Positions 10,315 through 22,446 of a stretch of DNA of 37,823 bases are shown in pieces. The stretch is from positions 1 to 37,823 of the forward strand of contig SHXN01000003.1 of NCBI GenBank assembly GCA_009693305.1, in the 5' to 3' direction. The translations under genes were made by a program, and so were the position numbers. Every line of letters starts with the position of its first letter. Positions within the stretch are counted from its first letter, which is position 1. The DNA comes from Limnohabitans sp. (GTDB taxonomy: Bacteria; Pseudomonadota; Gammaproteobacteria; Burkholderiales; Burkholderiaceae_C). Under the pieces are notes generated by a model. It was not told the origin of the DNA. It made no database searches and was given only the letters and a program-made list of their open reading frames with translations.

Positions 10315-13300
10315 TTATGCTTTGAGTTGTGCGTGTAATTCTTGAATCGAATAAACGTCTAAATTATCCATGTATTTCATACCCTCAACTGCAGCTTGTG
10401 CGCCAGCAATCGTGGTAAAGGTGGTGACGCGTGCCAGCAATGCAGAGGTGCGAATTTGACGAGAGTCCGCAATTGCATTTCTGCGCTCTTCAACGGTGTT
10501 GATGACCAATGCAATTTCATTGTTTTTGATCATATCAACCACATGGGGGCGACCTTCAGTAACTTTGTTAACCGCAGTAACTTCAATGCCCGCATTTGAA
10601 ATGGCTGCCGCTGTTCCTTTGGTGGCCACCAACTTAAATCCCATGGCACTGAGTTGACGGGCAATGTCAACAGCGCGCGACTTGTCGTTATTTTTTACAG
10701 TTAAGAAAACTTTTTTGACGGGGTCAGTGGGTCGTGGTAATTTGGTCCCTGCACCCAATTGACTTTTTACAAATGCTTCGCCAAATGTTTTTCCAACGCC
10801 CATGACTTCGCCAGTTGATTTCATTTCGGGACCCAAAATGGTGTCCACACCAGGAAATTTGACGAAAGGGAATACTGCTTCTTTGACACTGAAATAAGGT
10901 GGCGTGACTTCGTGCGTAATTCCTTGCGACGCCAAGCTTTGACCCGCCATGCAACGTGCAGCGACTTTGGCCAATTGAATACCTGTTGATTTAGAAACAT
11001 AGGGAACCGTGCGCGAAGCGCGTGGATTGACTTCTAAAACATAGATGACGTCTTTGCCATCCACATGTTGAATCGCAAACTGCACATTCATTAAACCAAC
11101 CACATGCAATGCTTTAGCCATTGCCGATGTTTGTCGCTTGAGTTCTGCGATGGTTTCTGATGACAAAGAATAAGGTGGCAAGGAGCAAGCGGAATCCCCA
11201 CTGTGAACGCCCGCTTGTTCGATGTGTTCCATCACGCCACAGATGAATGCGGTTTGCCCATCGGATAAACAATCCACATCGCACTCAATAGCATCATTTA
11301 AAAATCGATCCAACAACACAGGTGAATCGTTGCTCACTTTGACGGCTTCTCGCATATACCGCTCAAGATCGCGTTGCTCGTGCACAATTTCCATTGCGCG
11401 TCCACCCAAAACATAACTGGGTCTGACGATCAATGGATAACCCAACTGCGCCGCTTTTTCTAACGCTTCAGGCTCTGTGCGCGCAGTGGCATTGGGGGGT
11501 TGCCGCAAACCCAATTGATGCAATAGTTTTTGGAAACGCTCACGGTCTTCGGCTGCATCAATCATGTCGGGACTTGTACCAATAATAGGCACGCCCTCAG
11601 CCTCTAAACCCAAGGCCAATTTGAGGGGTGTTTGTCCACCATATTGAACGATCACGCCCATCGGTTTTTCTTTGTCAACAATTTCGAGCACATCTTCTAA
11701 CGTAAGAGGTTCAAAATACAAACGATCCGATGTGTCGTAATCGGTAGAAACGGTTTCTGGATTGCAATTGACCATGATGGTTTCGTAACCATCTTCTCGC
11801 ATGGCCAACGCGGCGTGCACACAGCAATAATCAAACTCAATACCTTGACCAATTCGATTGGGACCACCGCCGAGCACCATAATTTTTTTATTGTTGGTGG
11901 GTTCGGCTTCGCATTCGTCTTCGTAGGTGGAATACATGTAAGCCGTGTTGGTTGCAAACTCTGCAGCACAGGTATCAACGCGCTTATAAACAGGACGAAT
12001 GCCTAAACTGCGCCGATGATCGCGCACTTGTTTTTCGGTTTTCTTGAGCAGCTTGGCCATGCGTCTATCAGAAAAACCTTTTTTTTTGAGAATGCGAAAT
12101 TCTTTAGGCGTTATGGCTTCTAGCGTTGTGGTTTCAAGTTCCAATTCAATCTTGACGATCTCTTCGATTTGAATCAAAAACCATGGATCAATTTTGGTGA
12201 GATCAAAAACCTCTTGCACACTCATGCCCATGGCAAACGCATCGCCCACATACCAAATACGATCGGGACCAGGTTCGCCCAATTCTTTTTCGAGCACTTC
12301 ACGGTCTTGGGTTTTTTCATTCATTCCATCCACACCCACTTCAAGACCACGCAAGGCTTTTTGGAATGACTCTTGGAAGGTGCGTCCCATCGCCATGACC
12401 TCACCCACCGATTTCATTTGCGTGGTGAGTCGACTGTCTGCAGTTGGAAATTTTTCGAATGCGAAACGTGGAATTTTAGTGACCACATAGTCGATGGATG
12501 GCTCAAATGACGCAGGCGTTGCACCACCTGTGATTTCATTGCGCAATTCATCCAATGTATAACCCACAGCCAACTTGGCCGCTACTTTGGCAATTGGAAA
12601 GCCGGTTGCTTTAGACGCCAATGCTGAAGAGCGAGACACACGCGGATTCATCTCAATGACAATCATGCGACCGTCTTTGGGATTGATAGAAAACTGTACG
12701 TTAGATCCACCTGTATCAACACCAATTTCACGCAAGACCGCCAACGAGGCGTTACGCATGATTTGATATTCTTTGTCGGTGAGTGTTTGCGCAGGCGCAA
12801 CCGTGATGGAGTCACCGGTATGAACACCCATGGGATCTAAATTTTCGATGGAGCAAACAATGATGCAGTTGTCGGCCTTATCGCGAACAACTTCCATCTC
12901 GTATTCTTTCCAACCCAGCAAAGACTCTTCAATCAATAATTCATTGGTCGGTGAAGCCTCTAAACCACGTTTGCAAATGGTCTCAAACTCTTCGGCGTTG
13001 TAAGCAATGCCGGCACCCGTTCCACCCAATGTAAAACTGGGACGAATAACCGTTGGAAACCCAACACTCTTTTGTACACCCCATGCGTCGTCCATATTGT
13101 GTGCGATGCCTGAACGCGCAGAACCCAATCCGATTTTGGTCATTGCGTCTTTAAACTTGAGACGATCTTCTGCTTTGTCAATGGCCTCTGGAGATGCACC
13201 AATGAGTTCGACTTTGTGTTGAGCTAATACGCCGTTGCGCCACAAATCGAGGGCGCAATTGAGCGCTGTTTGACCACCCATGGTGGGCAAAATCGCATCG

Positions 13301-13548
13301 GGGTTTTCTTTGGCAATGATTTTTGCAACAGTTTGCCACGTGATCGGTTCGATATAAATCACATCAGCCGTTGCAGGATCGGTCATGATGGTTGCAGGAT
13401 TGCTGTTGATCAAGATGACTTTGTAACCCTCTTCGCGCAAAGCTTTACAAGCCTGCACGCCAGAATAATCAAACTCGCAAGCCTGTCCAATAATGATGGG
13501 GCCTGCGCCAATGATGAGAATGCTTTTTATGTCTGTACGCTTTGGCAT
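10315..13548 (-). CDS. carB: Carbamoyl-phosphate synthase large subunit
   Basis: 1077 aa; [30 protein letters not shown] start; duplicated ATP-grasp halves; C-terminal MGS-like domain. Confidence 0.98.
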   Translation of the reverse strand: MPKRTDIKSILIIGAGPIIIGQACEFDYSGVQACKALREEGYKVILINSNPATIMTDPATADVIYIEPITWQTVAKIIAKENPDAILPTMGGQTALNCALDLWRNGVLAQHKVELIGASPEAIDKAEDRLKFKDAMTKIGLGSARSGIAHNMDDAWGVQKSVGFPTVIRPSFTLGGTGAGIAYNAEEFETICKRGLEASPTNELLIEESLLGWKEYEMEVVRDKADNCIIVCSIENLDPMGVHTGDSITVAPAQTLTDKEYQIMRNASLAVLREIGVDTGGSNVQFSINPKDGRMIVIEMNPRVSRSSALASKATGFPIAKVAAKLAVGYTLDELRNEITGGATPASFEPSIDYVVTKIPRFAFEKFPTADSRLTTQMKSVGEVMAMGRTFQESFQKALRGLEVGVDGMNEKTQDREVLEKELGEPGPDRIWYVGDAFAMGMSVQEVFDLTKIDPWFLIQIEEIVKIELELETTTLEAITPKEFRILKKKGFSDRRMAKLLKKTEKQVRDHRRSLGIRPVYKRVDTCAAEFATNTAYMYSTYEDECEAEPTNNKKIMVLGGGPNRIGQGIEFDYCCVHAALAMREDGYETIMVNCNPETVSTDYDTSDRLYFEPLTLEDVLEIVDKEKPMGVIVQYGGQTPLKLALGLEAEGVPIIGTSPDMIDAAEDRERFQKLLHQLGLRQPPNATARTEPEALEKAAQLGYPLIVRPSYVLGGRAMEIVHEQRDLERYMREAVKVSNDSPVLLDRFLNDAIECDVDCLSDGQTAFICGVMEHIEQAGVHSGDSACSLPPYSLSSETIAELKRQTSAMAKALHVVGLMNVQFAIQHVDGKDVIYVLEVNPRASRTVPYVSKSTGIQLAKVAARCMAGQSLASQGITHEVTPPYFSVKEAVFPFVKFPGVDTILGPEMKSTGEVMGVGKTFGEAFVKSQLGAGTKLPRPTDPVKKVFLTVKNNDKSRAVDIARQLSAMGFKLVATKGTAAAISNAGIEVTAVNKVTEGRPHVVDMIKNNEIALVINTVEERRNAIADSRQIRTSALLARVTTFTTIAGAQAAVEGMKYMDNLDVYSIQELHAQLKA

Positions 13549-13549
13549 G

Positions 13550-14713
13550 TTAAGCCGCCTCCATCAATTGGATGAAGCGATCAAATAGATAGCTGATATC
13601 GTGTGGACCTGGTGATGCTTCGGGATGCCCCTGAAAACAAAACGCGGGCTTGTCGGTGCGCGCCAGTCCTTGCAAAGTGCCATCAAACAAAGAAATATGT
13701 GTGGCTCTTAAATTAGCAGGCAATGTTTTTTCGTCAACGGCGAATCCATGATTTTGACTGGTGATAGACACGCGATGGTTATCCAAGTTTTTGACAGGAT
13801 GATTGGCGCCGTGATGGCCAAATTTCATTTTGAAAGTTTTAGCACCACTGGCCAAGGCCATGATTTGATGCCCCAAGCAAATACCAAAAGTAGGAATACC
13901 CGAATCAATCAAGGTGCGCGCGGCGTCAATGGCGTAATCGCAAGGCTGTGGATCGCCAGGGCCATTGGATAAAAAGACACCATTGAGTTTGAGTTTTAAA
14001 ACCTCTTGCGCCGATGTTTGTGCGGGCACAACCGTGACTTTGCAACCCCGTTGCGCCAACATTCGAAGAATATTTTTCTTAACGCCAAAGTCGTATGCAA
14101 CCACATGAAAGCGAGATTGAGTTAAATCGGTATAACCAACGCCCAACTTCCATTCTGTTTGCGCCCAAGAATAAGAATGTGTTGTAGAGACTATTTTTGC
14201 CAAATCCAATCCAGCCATGGAAGGTGCGGATTGCGCCACACGAATGGTTTCGTCTATTTTTTGTTGTGTTGGTTCTTCATTGATTTTTAAACCGAAGATA
14301 GCGCCGTTTTGTGCGCCGTTGCTGCGCAGATGTCGTGTGAGTTTTCTTGTGTCGATATCTGAAATTGCAACTGTGTTGCTGCGAATTAAATAGCCCGATA
14401 AATTTTCTTGACTTCTAAAATTAGAAGCCAACAAAGGTAAATCTTTGATGATTAAACCAGCGGCATGGACTTGTTGGGCTTCAATGTCTTCTGAATTGAT
14501 ACCGTAATTGCCAATATGGGGATAGGTCAGTGTGACCAATTGTTGGCAATAACTGGGGTCGGTGAGTATTTCTTGATAGCCAGTGATGGCGGTATTAAAA
14601 ACCATTTCACCCACCGTGGTGCCAGAACTTCCGATCGATTGACCCACAAAGACTGTGCCGTCTGCTAACGCCAAAATGGCGGAGGGGAATTTTCCCTGAA
14701 GAGACAAAAGCAC
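13550..14713 (-). CDS. carA: Carbamoyl-phosphate synthase small subunit
   Basis: [16 protein letters not shown] start, [31 protein letters not shown] glutaminase site; GTG start at 14713. Confidence 0.97.
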   Translation of the reverse strand: MLLSLQGKFPSAILALADGTVFVGQSIGSSGTTVGEMVFNTAITGYQEILTDPSYCQQLVTLTYPHIGNYGINSEDIEAQQVHAAGLIIKDLPLLASNFRSQENLSGYLIRSNTVAISDIDTRKLTRHLRSNGAQNGAIFGLKINEEPTQQKIDETIRVAQSAPSMAGLDLAKIVSTTHSYSWAQTEWKLGVGYTDLTQSRFHVVAYDFGVKKNILRMLAQRGCKVTVVPAQTSAQEVLKLKLNGVFLSNGPGDPQPCDYAIDAARTLIDSGIPTFGICLGHQIMALASGAKTFKMKFGHHGANHPVKNLDNHRVSITSQNHGFAVDEKTLPANLRATHISLFDGTLQGLARTDKPAFCFQGHPEASPGPHDISYLFDRFIQLMEAA

Positions 14714-14814
14714 TGGGTTCTCCGTATAGGTGTCAAGTTGTGTGCGAAAAAGCCTCTCATTGTAGCTGAGTGGTTTCCCTCGGAGAATGAATGGTTTTTA
14801 GGTGAAGAAAAGTA

Positions 14815-15621
14815 TCAATTCGCAAGATTAGGCGTGTTGGTTGCGCTGGCGTGCATACAAATGGCCGCCGCGGCGGCCACATTGAGGGATTCTTCACCGC
14901 CGGGCTGATCAATTCGAATCCAATCGGTGGCGCGATTGCACATTTCTTCACGAACGCCCTGTCCTTCATGTCCGAATAACCAAGCACAAGGCATTGAAAT
15001 TTTGGATGACAACTTGAGCGATTGCCCTCGGTGTGAACTCGTCGCCAAAATAGGAATTGTGAGCGCATCAATGGATTCTACATCGATGGATTCAATTAAA
15101 TGCAATCCAAAATGAGCGCCCATGCCAGCACGCAATACTTTGGGACCCCAAAGCGCGGCCGTTCCTTTGATCGCCAAAATTTGAACAAAACCAAATGCCG
15201 CCGCACTTCGCAAAATAGAACCCACATTGCCAGCATCCTGAACGCCGTCGAGAATCACACTCGGCATCAAAGCTTGAATAACGGGTGTAGTGGGCAAATC
15301 AATCACAAAGCCCATTGCTTGAGGTGATGGCAGTGTGCTTAAATTTTTCATCAATCCATCAGCTAACAAATATATTTTTTGCGCAGCTTTAGAATATTTT
15401 TTATTCAAATCAAAACTAATTGATTCCCAATAAGTTTTTTCAAATACCGCTTCAAATGAATATTGCGGATGATTCATCAACGCATGACACAGGTGCTCGC
15501 CCTCTATCCATACCTTGCTAATTTTTCTGTATTTCAAATTATCAGAGGTTAACAAACGCACCTGCTTTAAAAAAAGATTTTCTTTAGAAGAAATAAAAAT
15601 GGGCTCGATTGATTCAGACAT
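14815..15621 (-). CDS. TrmH/SpoU-family RNA methyltransferase
   Basis: [24 protein letters not shown] and LFGHEGQGV...[19 protein letters not shown] knot motifs; adjacent to rnhB. Confidence 0.92.
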   Translation of the reverse strand: MSESIEPIFISSKENLFLKQVRLLTSDNLKYRKISKVWIEGEHLCHALMNHPQYSFEAVFEKTYWESISFDLNKKYSKAAQKIYLLADGLMKNLSTLPSPQAMGFVIDLPTTPVIQALMPSVILDGVQDAGNVGSILRSAAAFGFVQILAIKGTAALWGPKVLRAGMGAHFGLHLIESIDVESIDALTIPILATSSHRGQSLKLSSKISMPCAWLFGHEGQGVREEMCNRATDWIRIDQPGGEESLNVAAAAAICMHASATNTPNLAN

Positions 15622-16252
15622 GGCTCGACCCTTTTTGCTGAAGCGTTAATGCAACAGGCGCAAAAGATTTGCGATGCCAAATGGTTAGACCATGAAGTTG
15701 GAGTGCTTGCATGTGCAATTCGGTTCCATAACCTTTGTGCGCATCAAAACCATAATGAGGAAATTGCGTCGCCAATTGAGCACACCAACGATCGCGCTCA
15801 ACCTTGGCCAAAATGGATGCTGCCGAAATAGCGGGAACTTTGGAGTCGCCTTTAACAATCGCTTCAGCCAACACATCCAACACAGGCAATCGATTGCCAT
15901 CAACCAATACCCGATGCGGCTTGAGTTGCAAACCAGCAACAGCTCTTTGCATCGCAAGCATAGTGGCTTGCAAAATATTGAGCGAATCAATTTCTTCAAC
16001 GCTGGCTTGCGCAACACTACAACACACAGCCTTGGCACGAATTTCATCAAACAAAAGATCGCGTTGTTTGGCTGTAAGTTTTTTTGAATCAGCCAAGCCT
16101 TTGATTGGGTTTTGGTCGTCTAAGATAACTGCCGCCGCATAAACTGGCCCTGCCAAGGGGCCACGTCCCGCTTCATCCACGCCGGCAACAAGACCAGGCG
16201 CTTCCCATTGCAAAGGTGCTTGTTCAGCGCGTAAGAATTTTTTGGATCGCAT
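15614..16252 (-). CDS. rnhB: Ribonuclease HII
   Basis: [63 protein letters not shown]. Confidence 0.97.
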   Translation of the reverse strand: MRSKKFLRAEQAPLQWEAPGLVAGVDEAGRGPLAGPVYAAAVILDDQNPIKGLADSKKLTAKQRDLLFDEIRAKAVCCSVAQASVEEIDSLNILQATMLAMQRAVAGLQLKPHRVLVDGNRLPVLDVLAEAIVKGDSKVPAISAASILAKVERDRWCAQLATQFPHYGFDAHKGYGTELHMQALQLHGLTIWHRKSFAPVALTLQQKGSSHV

Positions 16253-17369
16253 GAAGAGCTAGTTGAGACGTGTCTTTGAGAAGTGTTTGGTGCAATTCGT
16301 GAAATCTCGATTGCATCATTTGACAACGTTTCGGTTGATCTAAACATTGTAAAACTTCATGGACTAGGTTTTGAGGTTGTGCTTTATCTTGTATCAATTC
16401 GGGAACGACAAACGATTGACAAAGAATATTGGGCAAACCCACCCATTCTTGTAGTTTTTGTCTGCGTATGATTTGCCAACTGATCCAAGGCATGTGATAC
16501 GCAATCACCATGGGGCGTTTGAACAATGCGGCCTCGAGGGTTGCGGTGCCACTGGCTACCATTGCAACATCGCACGCGGCCAACGCAGTGTGGGACTGCC
16601 CATCAAGCAAGAGCATTTGTTGCGTGAGTTGATATTGAGCAATTTTTTCTGTGATTCGTTGTTGAAATGCTGGCAGTGTTGGCAACACAAATTGAAGACG
16701 AGGCGATTGACCCAACATCAACTGACAAGCCTTTAAAAATCGATCGAGCATTTGCTCAATTTCAGACGTTCGCGACCCCGGCATCACACAGACCACTTTG
16801 TCTTCACTACTCAATCCCAATGCCGCTCTGGCTTTTGATTGATCAGGATTCATGGGTATGACTTGCGCCAGCGGATGCCCGATAAATGTGGCTTCAATTC
16901 CGTGCTTGGCGAGCAGTTCTGTTTCAAACGGAAAAATACAAAGAACATGATCGACACTTTTTTGAATGTTATGGACGCGTTGTGCACGCCAAGCCCAAAT
17001 GGAAGGACAAACCAAATGCATGGTAGGCACTCCATTTTTTTTGAGATGCTGAGCTAAATTAAGATTAAAGTCTGGCACATCAACGCCAATAAAAACATCG
17101 GGTTTTTGTGCGGTCCATTGCTCTTTGAGTTGATTGCGTATGCCCACTATGTGGTTGTAATGCTTGAGCACTTCAATATATCCACGCACAGCCAATTGAT
17201 CGCTGGGCCATTGCGCATCGAATCCATGCTTTGTCATCAGAGGCCCGCCCACGCCAAACAACCGAGATTGCGGCCACTGCTGTGTAATAGACGGCAAAAT
17301 AAGGCTGGCTAATAAATCACCTGAAGCCTCGCCCGCCACCATGGCAATTTGTGGTGCGGTGATAGACAT
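16224..17369 (-). CDS. lpxB: Lipid-A-disaccharide synthase
   Basis: [59 protein letters not shown]. Confidence 0.97.
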   Translation of the reverse strand: MSITAPQIAMVAGEASGDLLASLILPSITQQWPQSRLFGVGGPLMTKHGFDAQWPSDQLAVRGYIEVLKHYNHIVGIRNQLKEQWTAQKPDVFIGVDVPDFNLNLAQHLKKNGVPTMHLVCPSIWAWRAQRVHNIQKSVDHVLCIFPFETELLAKHGIEATFIGHPLAQVIPMNPDQSKARAALGLSSEDKVVCVMPGSRTSEIEQMLDRFLKACQLMLGQSPRLQFVLPTLPAFQQRITEKIAQYQLTQQMLLLDGQSHTALAACDVAMVASGTATLEAALFKRPMVIAYHMPWISWQIIRRQKLQEWVGLPNILCQSFVVPELIQDKAQPQNLVHEVLQCLDQPKRCQMMQSRFHELHQTLLKDTSQLALHAIQKILTR

Positions 17370-17387
17370 TTTTAAGAATCACCCTCT

Positions 17388-18182
17388 TTATCGAACAATG
17401 CCACGTTGCTCAGGATTTGTTTTTAAAAAATCAAGCATCATGTCAATATCTTGCAAAGCCTCTGGATGCACAGACTTGAGTTTCTCCAAGGTATCGATGG
17501 ATTGTTTTAATGTCAGATTGTCGCGATACAAAATTTTATGAATGGCTTTGACGGCCGAAATTCGTTGCGCTGAAAATCCGCGACGACGCAATCCTTCAAA
17601 ATTCATGGACCGTGCATGCGCGGGTTGACCCTGACACATCACATAGGGTGGTAGATCAGCAAATAACAAAGAGTTCATGGCTGTAAAACTGTGCGCTCCT
17701 AAGCGACAAAATTGATGGACAACGGTGAACCCGCCCAAAATAGCCCAGTCGCCCACATACACATGCCCCGCTAACTGGGTGCTATTTGCAAAAATAGTGT
17801 GATTGCCAACCCGACAATCATGCGCCAAATGAACATAGGCCATGATCCAATTGTCATCACCAATACTGGTCGCCGATTGGTCTCCCACCGTACCCAAATT
17901 GAATGTGCAAAATTCTCGAATGGTATTGCCATTTCCAATTTGAAGTTGCGTGGGCTCGCCGTTGTATTTTTTGTCTTGAGGAATTGCACCCAATGAATTG
18001 AATTGAAAAATTTGATTGTTTTCACCAATGGTTGTACGCCCCACAATCACACAATGCGCACCGATGCTTGTGCCTGCGCCAATCTTGACGTGGGGGCCAA
18101 TGATGGAATAAGGCCCGACAATTACACTGCTATCGAGTTGCGCCTTCGGATCAATAACAGCCGTAGAGTGAATCAATGACAT
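17388..18182 (-). CDS. lpxA: UDP-N-acetylglucosamine acyltransferase
   Basis: Hexapeptide-repeat protein; IHSTAVIDPKAQLDSSVIVGPYSIIGPHVKIG; AHDCRVGNHTIFANSTQLAGHV. Confidence 0.97.
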   Translation of the reverse strand: MSLIHSTAVIDPKAQLDSSVIVGPYSIIGPHVKIGAGTSIGAHCVIVGRTTIGENNQIFQFNSLGAIPQDKKYNGEPTQLQIGNGNTIREFCTFNLGTVGDQSATSIGDDNWIMAYVHLAHDCRVGNHTIFANSTQLAGHVYVGDWAILGGFTVVHQFCRLGAHSFTAMNSLLFADLPPYVMCQGQPAHARSMNFEGLRRRGFSAQRISAVKAIHKILYRDNLTLKQSIDTLEKLKSVHPEALQDIDMMLDFLKTNPEQRGIVR

Positions 18183-18192
18183 AGCAAATCAA

Positions 18193-18630
18193 TTATTCGA
18201 TGGTTCGCATGGTGCACATTAATTCGGCTTCGACCGCCAACTCTTCGCCGACTGTAGCCCAAGCTTTGAATTTAAAAATACCCGCCTTCATGCGGCTGAG
18301 TTCTACATTCAAAATCAATTGATCTCCTGGTTCAACAGGACGCTTGAAACGAGCCGCATCAATACCCGCAAAATAATAAACCGTCTTTTCGTTTAGTACG
18401 ACATCCAGCGTTTCGAAAGCCAACAAAGCGGCTGTTTGTGCCAATGCTTCTAACATCAAAACGCCTGGCATAACAGGTCGATGCGGAAAATGCCCTCCGA
18501 AAAATGGCTCGTTGATGGTGACATTTTTGAGAGCGCGGATTGATTTTCCCTTTTCGATCTCCAACACGCGATCGACCAACAATATGGGATAGCGATGAGG
18601 TAATTTTTTTAAAATTTGATGGATATCCAT
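18193..18630 (-). CDS. fabZ: 3-hydroxyacyl-[ACP] dehydratase FabZ
   Basis: [15 protein letters not shown]...[26 protein letters not shown]. Confidence 0.97.
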   Translation of the reverse strand: MDIHQILKKLPHRYPILLVDRVLEIEKGKSIRALKNVTINEPFFGGHFPHRPVMPGVLMLEALAQTAALLAFETLDVVLNEKTVYYFAGIDAARFKRPVEPGDQLILNVELSRMKAGIFKFKAWATVGEELAVEAELMCTMRTIE

Positions 18631-18643
18631 GATTTAATTTTCT

Positions 18644-19615
18644 TTAAGTGTTGCCTTTTTCAAGGCCTTTCAATCGATGCCGCAATTGATTCAATTGACG
18701 CAGACTGGCCGCATTTTTTTCCCAGGTCGCATTGTCGTCGATTGGAAAAAATCCAGTGTAATTGCCCGCTTGAAGAATGGAGCCCGTCACGACAGACGCC
18801 GCAGAAATATGAACATGGTCGACCAATTGAAGATGACCCAAAACCACCGCACCACCACCAATGGTGCAATGCGCACCAATGCGCGCACTTCCTGCGACAC
18901 CCACACAACCTGCCATCGCCGTATGTGCGCCCACATGCACATTGTGGCCAATTTGAACCAAGTTATCGAGTTTGACGCCGTTTTCAATCACTGTATCTTC
19001 GAGCGCGCCGCGATCAACGCATGAATTGGCGCCTATTTCGACGTCATCGCCAATTTGTACGCCCCCTAGTTGCTCGATCTTGATCCAACGGCCGTCCTCA
19101 GGCGCGAAACCAAATCCATCGGCACCAATCACAACGCCCGAATGAATGATGCAATTTGCACCGATCTTGCATTGTTTAGAAACGCTCACATGCGACTTGA
19201 GCCAAGTGTTGGCGCCAATAATGGCACCTGCATCAACCCAACAAAATGGACCGATGCGCGCGCTGGGATGGACTTGCGCTAAGGGATCAATCCACGCCGT
19301 TGGGTGAACAAAAGCTTGCGGCTCGGGGTCATGCTGGGATTTCCACCATTGCGTCAACCTTGCGTAGTAAGCATAGGGATTATCAATAACAATGCAATGG
19401 CCGCGTCGTGAGGCTTGATCTTGAAAATGTGGAGAAACAATCACACAGGATGCTTGCGTATTTTGCAGTTGCTCGGCGTATTGTGGATGACTTAAAAAAG
19501 TGATGTCGCCAATCTTGGCTGTTGCAATGGGCGCCAAACCCACTATCTCTATGCTCTTAGAACCGAGTAATTCTCCACCGAGCGCTTGATGAATCTGACC
19601 TAGGAGCAAGGGCAC
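18644..19615 (-). CDS. lpxD: UDP-3-O-(3-hydroxymyristoyl)glucosamine N-acyltransferase
   Basis: Left-handed beta-helix repeats; [44 protein letters not shown]. Confidence 0.96.
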   Translation of the reverse strand: MPLLLGQIHQALGGELLGSKSIEIVGLAPIATAKIGDITFLSHPQYAEQLQNTQASCVIVSPHFQDQASRRGHCIVIDNPYAYYARLTQWWKSQHDPEPQAFVHPTAWIDPLAQVHPSARIGPFCWVDAGAIIGANTWLKSHVSVSKQCKIGANCIIHSGVVIGADGFGFAPEDGRWIKIEQLGGVQIGDDVEIGANSCVDRGALEDTVIENGVKLDNLVQIGHNVHVGAHTAMAGCVGVAGSARIGAHCTIGGGAVVLGHLQLVDHVHISAASVVTGSILQAGNYTGFFPIDDNATWEKNAASLRQLNQLRHRLKGLEKGNT

Positions 19616-19622
19616 TGAGGCA

Positions 19623-20129
19623 TCACTTGGTGGCGTTGATGGTCTTGATCACCTTGTCGGTGATGTCGTGTTTGGGATTGATCCAAACCGCTTCTTGAAT
19701 AATCAAATCATATTTTTCGGATTCGGCCACCTGCTTGACAATGCGGTTGGCTCTTTCTAAAACAATTTGAAACTCTTCGTTTTTACGTGCATTTAAATCT
19801 TCTTGGAACTCGCGACGCTTGCGCTGCAAATCGCGGTCTAAATCACTCAACTGCCTCTGCCTTGTGGCTCTTTGTGTTTCTGACAAAGTAGGTGCATCAC
19901 GTTCAAATTTTTCGGAATTGTTTTTAAGCGTGTTGCCCATGTCGACAATTTCTTTTTCGCGCTTAGAAAACTCTTGCTCCAATCGAGTCTGAGCGGCCTT
20001 TGCTGTGTTGGCCTCTCGAAAAATTCGGTCTGTACTGATAAAGCCAATACGAAAGTCTTGCGCAAAAGAAGCTCCTAACACAAAACCCGCTAAAAGAAAA
20101 GTGATGAAATATCTCATAAATTGACTCAT
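19623..20129 (-). CDS. skp: OmpH/Skp-family periplasmic chaperone
   Basis: Signal peptide, [34 protein letters not shown]..., highly charged coil; between bamA and lpxD. Confidence 0.92.
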   Translation of the reverse strand: MSQFMRYFITFLLAGFVLGASFAQDFRIGFISTDRIFREANTAKAAQTRLEQEFSKREKEIVDMGNTLKNNSEKFERDAPTLSETQRATRQRQLSDLDRDLQRKRREFQEDLNARKNEEFQIVLERANRIVKQVAESEKYDLIIQEAVWINPKHDITDKVIKTINATK

Positions 20130-22427
20130 TTAGAAAGTGGATCCAATTTGCAATTGAAACTTCTCGATTCTATCGCCAGAATGTTTGATGACTGGTTTGG
20201 CAAAACCAATACGCAAAGGCCCTATAGGCGAGACCCAATTGAGACCAATACCCGTTGAAGTGCGCAACTGTTTAAACTCTATCGATTGATCGGCACCAAA
20301 GACGTTTCCTATATCGTAAAAACCAAATAATCGAAGGGTTCTGTCGTTGCCAGCACCTGGGAACGGCAATTGAAATTCGGAGTTGAGCAAAATCTTTTTG
20401 CTGCCGCCAATAGCCAAACCCGTAACGTCTCTGGGGCCTATACTACCTTGGGTAAATCCTCGAACCGAGCCAAGACCACCCGAGTAGAAGTTTTTAAACA
20501 CAGGATATGGTTGACCTTTTAACCCCTCGCCATAACCAAATTCCGCATTAAATGCCAATGTGTATTTTTTAGTCAGCGGAATATATCTTTGAATTTGAGC
20601 ATTTGTTTTCAGGTAGTGAATGTCGCCCGCAACGCCCATTTCACCATTTAATCTTGCAAATTGCCCCTTGGTTGGTGCAAGTGCTCTGTCCCTTGAGTCG
20701 TTGGCCCAACCAATAGTAAGTGGCAGGGTATTGCTCTTGCAACCAAATGAATTGCAATAATCCAAATAAGCCGATGGAATATTGGTGCCTTTATAAATGG
20801 TGGTTTGCTCTAAACCCGCCCCTACAAAAACCCTGTCTTCTTCGCTATAGGGTAATCCAAAGCGAATACCTGTTCCAGAAGTAGCCAACCTGAAGTTGCC
20901 CAATTCAGCGTTGTACGGCTTGGACTCGCGATGATATAAATCAAAGGTACGCGAAATGCCACCCGCGGTGAAATAGGGGTCGGTTGCGCTAAGCTGAATA
21001 ATTTGGTTATATTTGCTGAGATTAAGGTTAAGGCCTAAAAAATTACCGGTTCCCAAAAAATTATCTTGCGTGATACCGAAACTCAAGATAGCTTTTTCTA
21101 CGCTTGAAAAACCTGCGCCCAAAGTAAGCGCGCCCGTTGGTTTTTCGACCAAGGATAAATTGATGTCGATGAGATCGGCCGAGCCTGGAACCTCTTGCAT
21201 TTCAATATTGACGTCTTTGAAATAACCCAAGCGATCGATACGGTCACGCGAAAGTCGAATTTTTTCGCCATCATACCATGAAGACTCCATTTGTCGAAAT
21301 TCACGCCTGATAATTTCATCACGAGTTTTGGAGTTGCCGGTGATATTGATGCGTCTAACATAGGCGCGCCTTGATGGATCAGCACGTAAAACAATAGAAA
21401 CCAAATTTCGCTCTCGATCAATTTGAGTAATAGGCTCGACTCTGGCAAATGCAAATCCAAAATTTCCAAAGTAATCAACAAAAGCTTTGTTTGTTTGAGT
21501 CACATCATTGATGTTGTATTGACTGCCCGGCTTGATGGTGATTAAAGATTTAAATTCGTCTTCACGCCCTAATAAATAGCCTTCCAACTTGATATTGGAA
21601 ACAATGTATTTTTGACCCTCTGTGATATTGATGGTGATGGCAATATCTTGTTTATTAGGCGAAATAGAGACTTGAGTGCTATCGATATTAAACTCCAAAT
21701 AGCCTCGGGTTAAATAGTAGGACTTCAATGTTTCAATATCCGCATTGAGTTTTGACTGTGAGTAACGATCGGTTTTGGTATACCAAGACAGCCAGTTGGG
21801 TGTTGATAAATCAAGTTGATCGAGCAATTCAGATTCTGAAAAGTTTTTATTACCAATGATGCGCAAACTTTTTATTTTGGACACATCGCCTTCAACAACA
21901 TTAAAAGATAAATTAACGCGATTGCGCTCAATCGGCGTGATGGTTGTAATTACCTCGGCGCCATAAAGGCTTCGATTGATGTATTGCCTTTTGAGTTCTT
22001 GTTCGGCTTTATCCGCCAGTGATTTATCAAAGGCTCGCCCCTCTGCCAATCCAATATCACGCAAGACTTTTCTTAAAGTGGTGGCGTCAAACTCTTTGGT
22101 CCCTACAAAATCAACGCTTGCAATAGTAGGGCGCTCCTCGATCACAACCACTACAACCGTTCCATTGACTTCCATGCGAATATCTTTGAATAATCCTAAA
22201 TTAAAAAGTGCCCGAATAGATTGCGTGCCCTTTTCGTCGGTATAGCTATCACCCACGCGAAAAGGCAAAGTGGCAAAAATAGTTCCTGGCTCAACCCTTT
22301 GCAAACCCTCAACGCGAATATCAGAAACTGTGAATGGCTCAACAGCCCAAGCCGATTGCACCAATATCAAAACCAAAAATAAGGTGCAAACCAGTTTATG
22401 TATAAAAAAAGAATGAGGAAAATTCAT
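20130..22427 (-). CDS. bamA: Outer membrane protein assembly factor BamA
   Basis: POTRA repeats and C-terminal barrel ending FQLQIGSTF; VRGFTQGSIGPRD. Probable start at internal Met 22427 (MNFPHSFFIHKLVCTLFLVLI); the ORF track extends to 22490. Confidence 0.95.
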   Translation of the reverse strand: MNFPHSFFIHKLVCTLFLVLILVQSAWAVEPFTVSDIRVEGLQRVEPGTIFATLPFRVGDSYTDEKGTQSIRALFNLGLFKDIRMEVNGTVVVVVIEERPTIASVDFVGTKEFDATTLRKVLRDIGLAEGRAFDKSLADKAEQELKRQYINRSLYGAEVITTITPIERNRVNLSFNVVEGDVSKIKSLRIIGNKNFSESELLDQLDLSTPNWLSWYTKTDRYSQSKLNADIETLKSYYLTRGYLEFNIDSTQVSISPNKQDIAITINITEGQKYIVSNIKLEGYLLGREDEFKSLITIKPGSQYNINDVTQTNKAFVDYFGNFGFAFARVEPITQIDRERNLVSIVLRADPSRRAYVRRINITGNSKTRDEIIRREFRQMESSWYDGEKIRLSRDRIDRLGYFKDVNIEMQEVPGSADLIDINLSLVEKPTGALTLGAGFSSVEKAILSFGITQDNFLGTGNFLGLNLNLSKYNQIIQLSATDPYFTAGGISRTFDLYHRESKPYNAELGNFRLATSGTGIRFGLPYSEEDRVFVGAGLEQTTIYKGTNIPSAYLDYCNSFGCKSNTLPLTIGWANDSRDRALAPTKGQFARLNGEMGVAGDIHYLKTNAQIQRYIPLTKKYTLAFNAEFGYGEGLKGQPYPVFKNFYSGGLGSVRGFTQGSIGPRDVTGLAIGGSKKILLNSEFQLPFPGAGNDRTLRLFGFYDIGNVFGADQSIEFKQLRTSTGIGLNWVSPIGPLRIGFAKPVIKHSGDRIEKFQLQIGSTF

Positions 22428-22446
22428 TTTGTTTTTTGTTGAATGA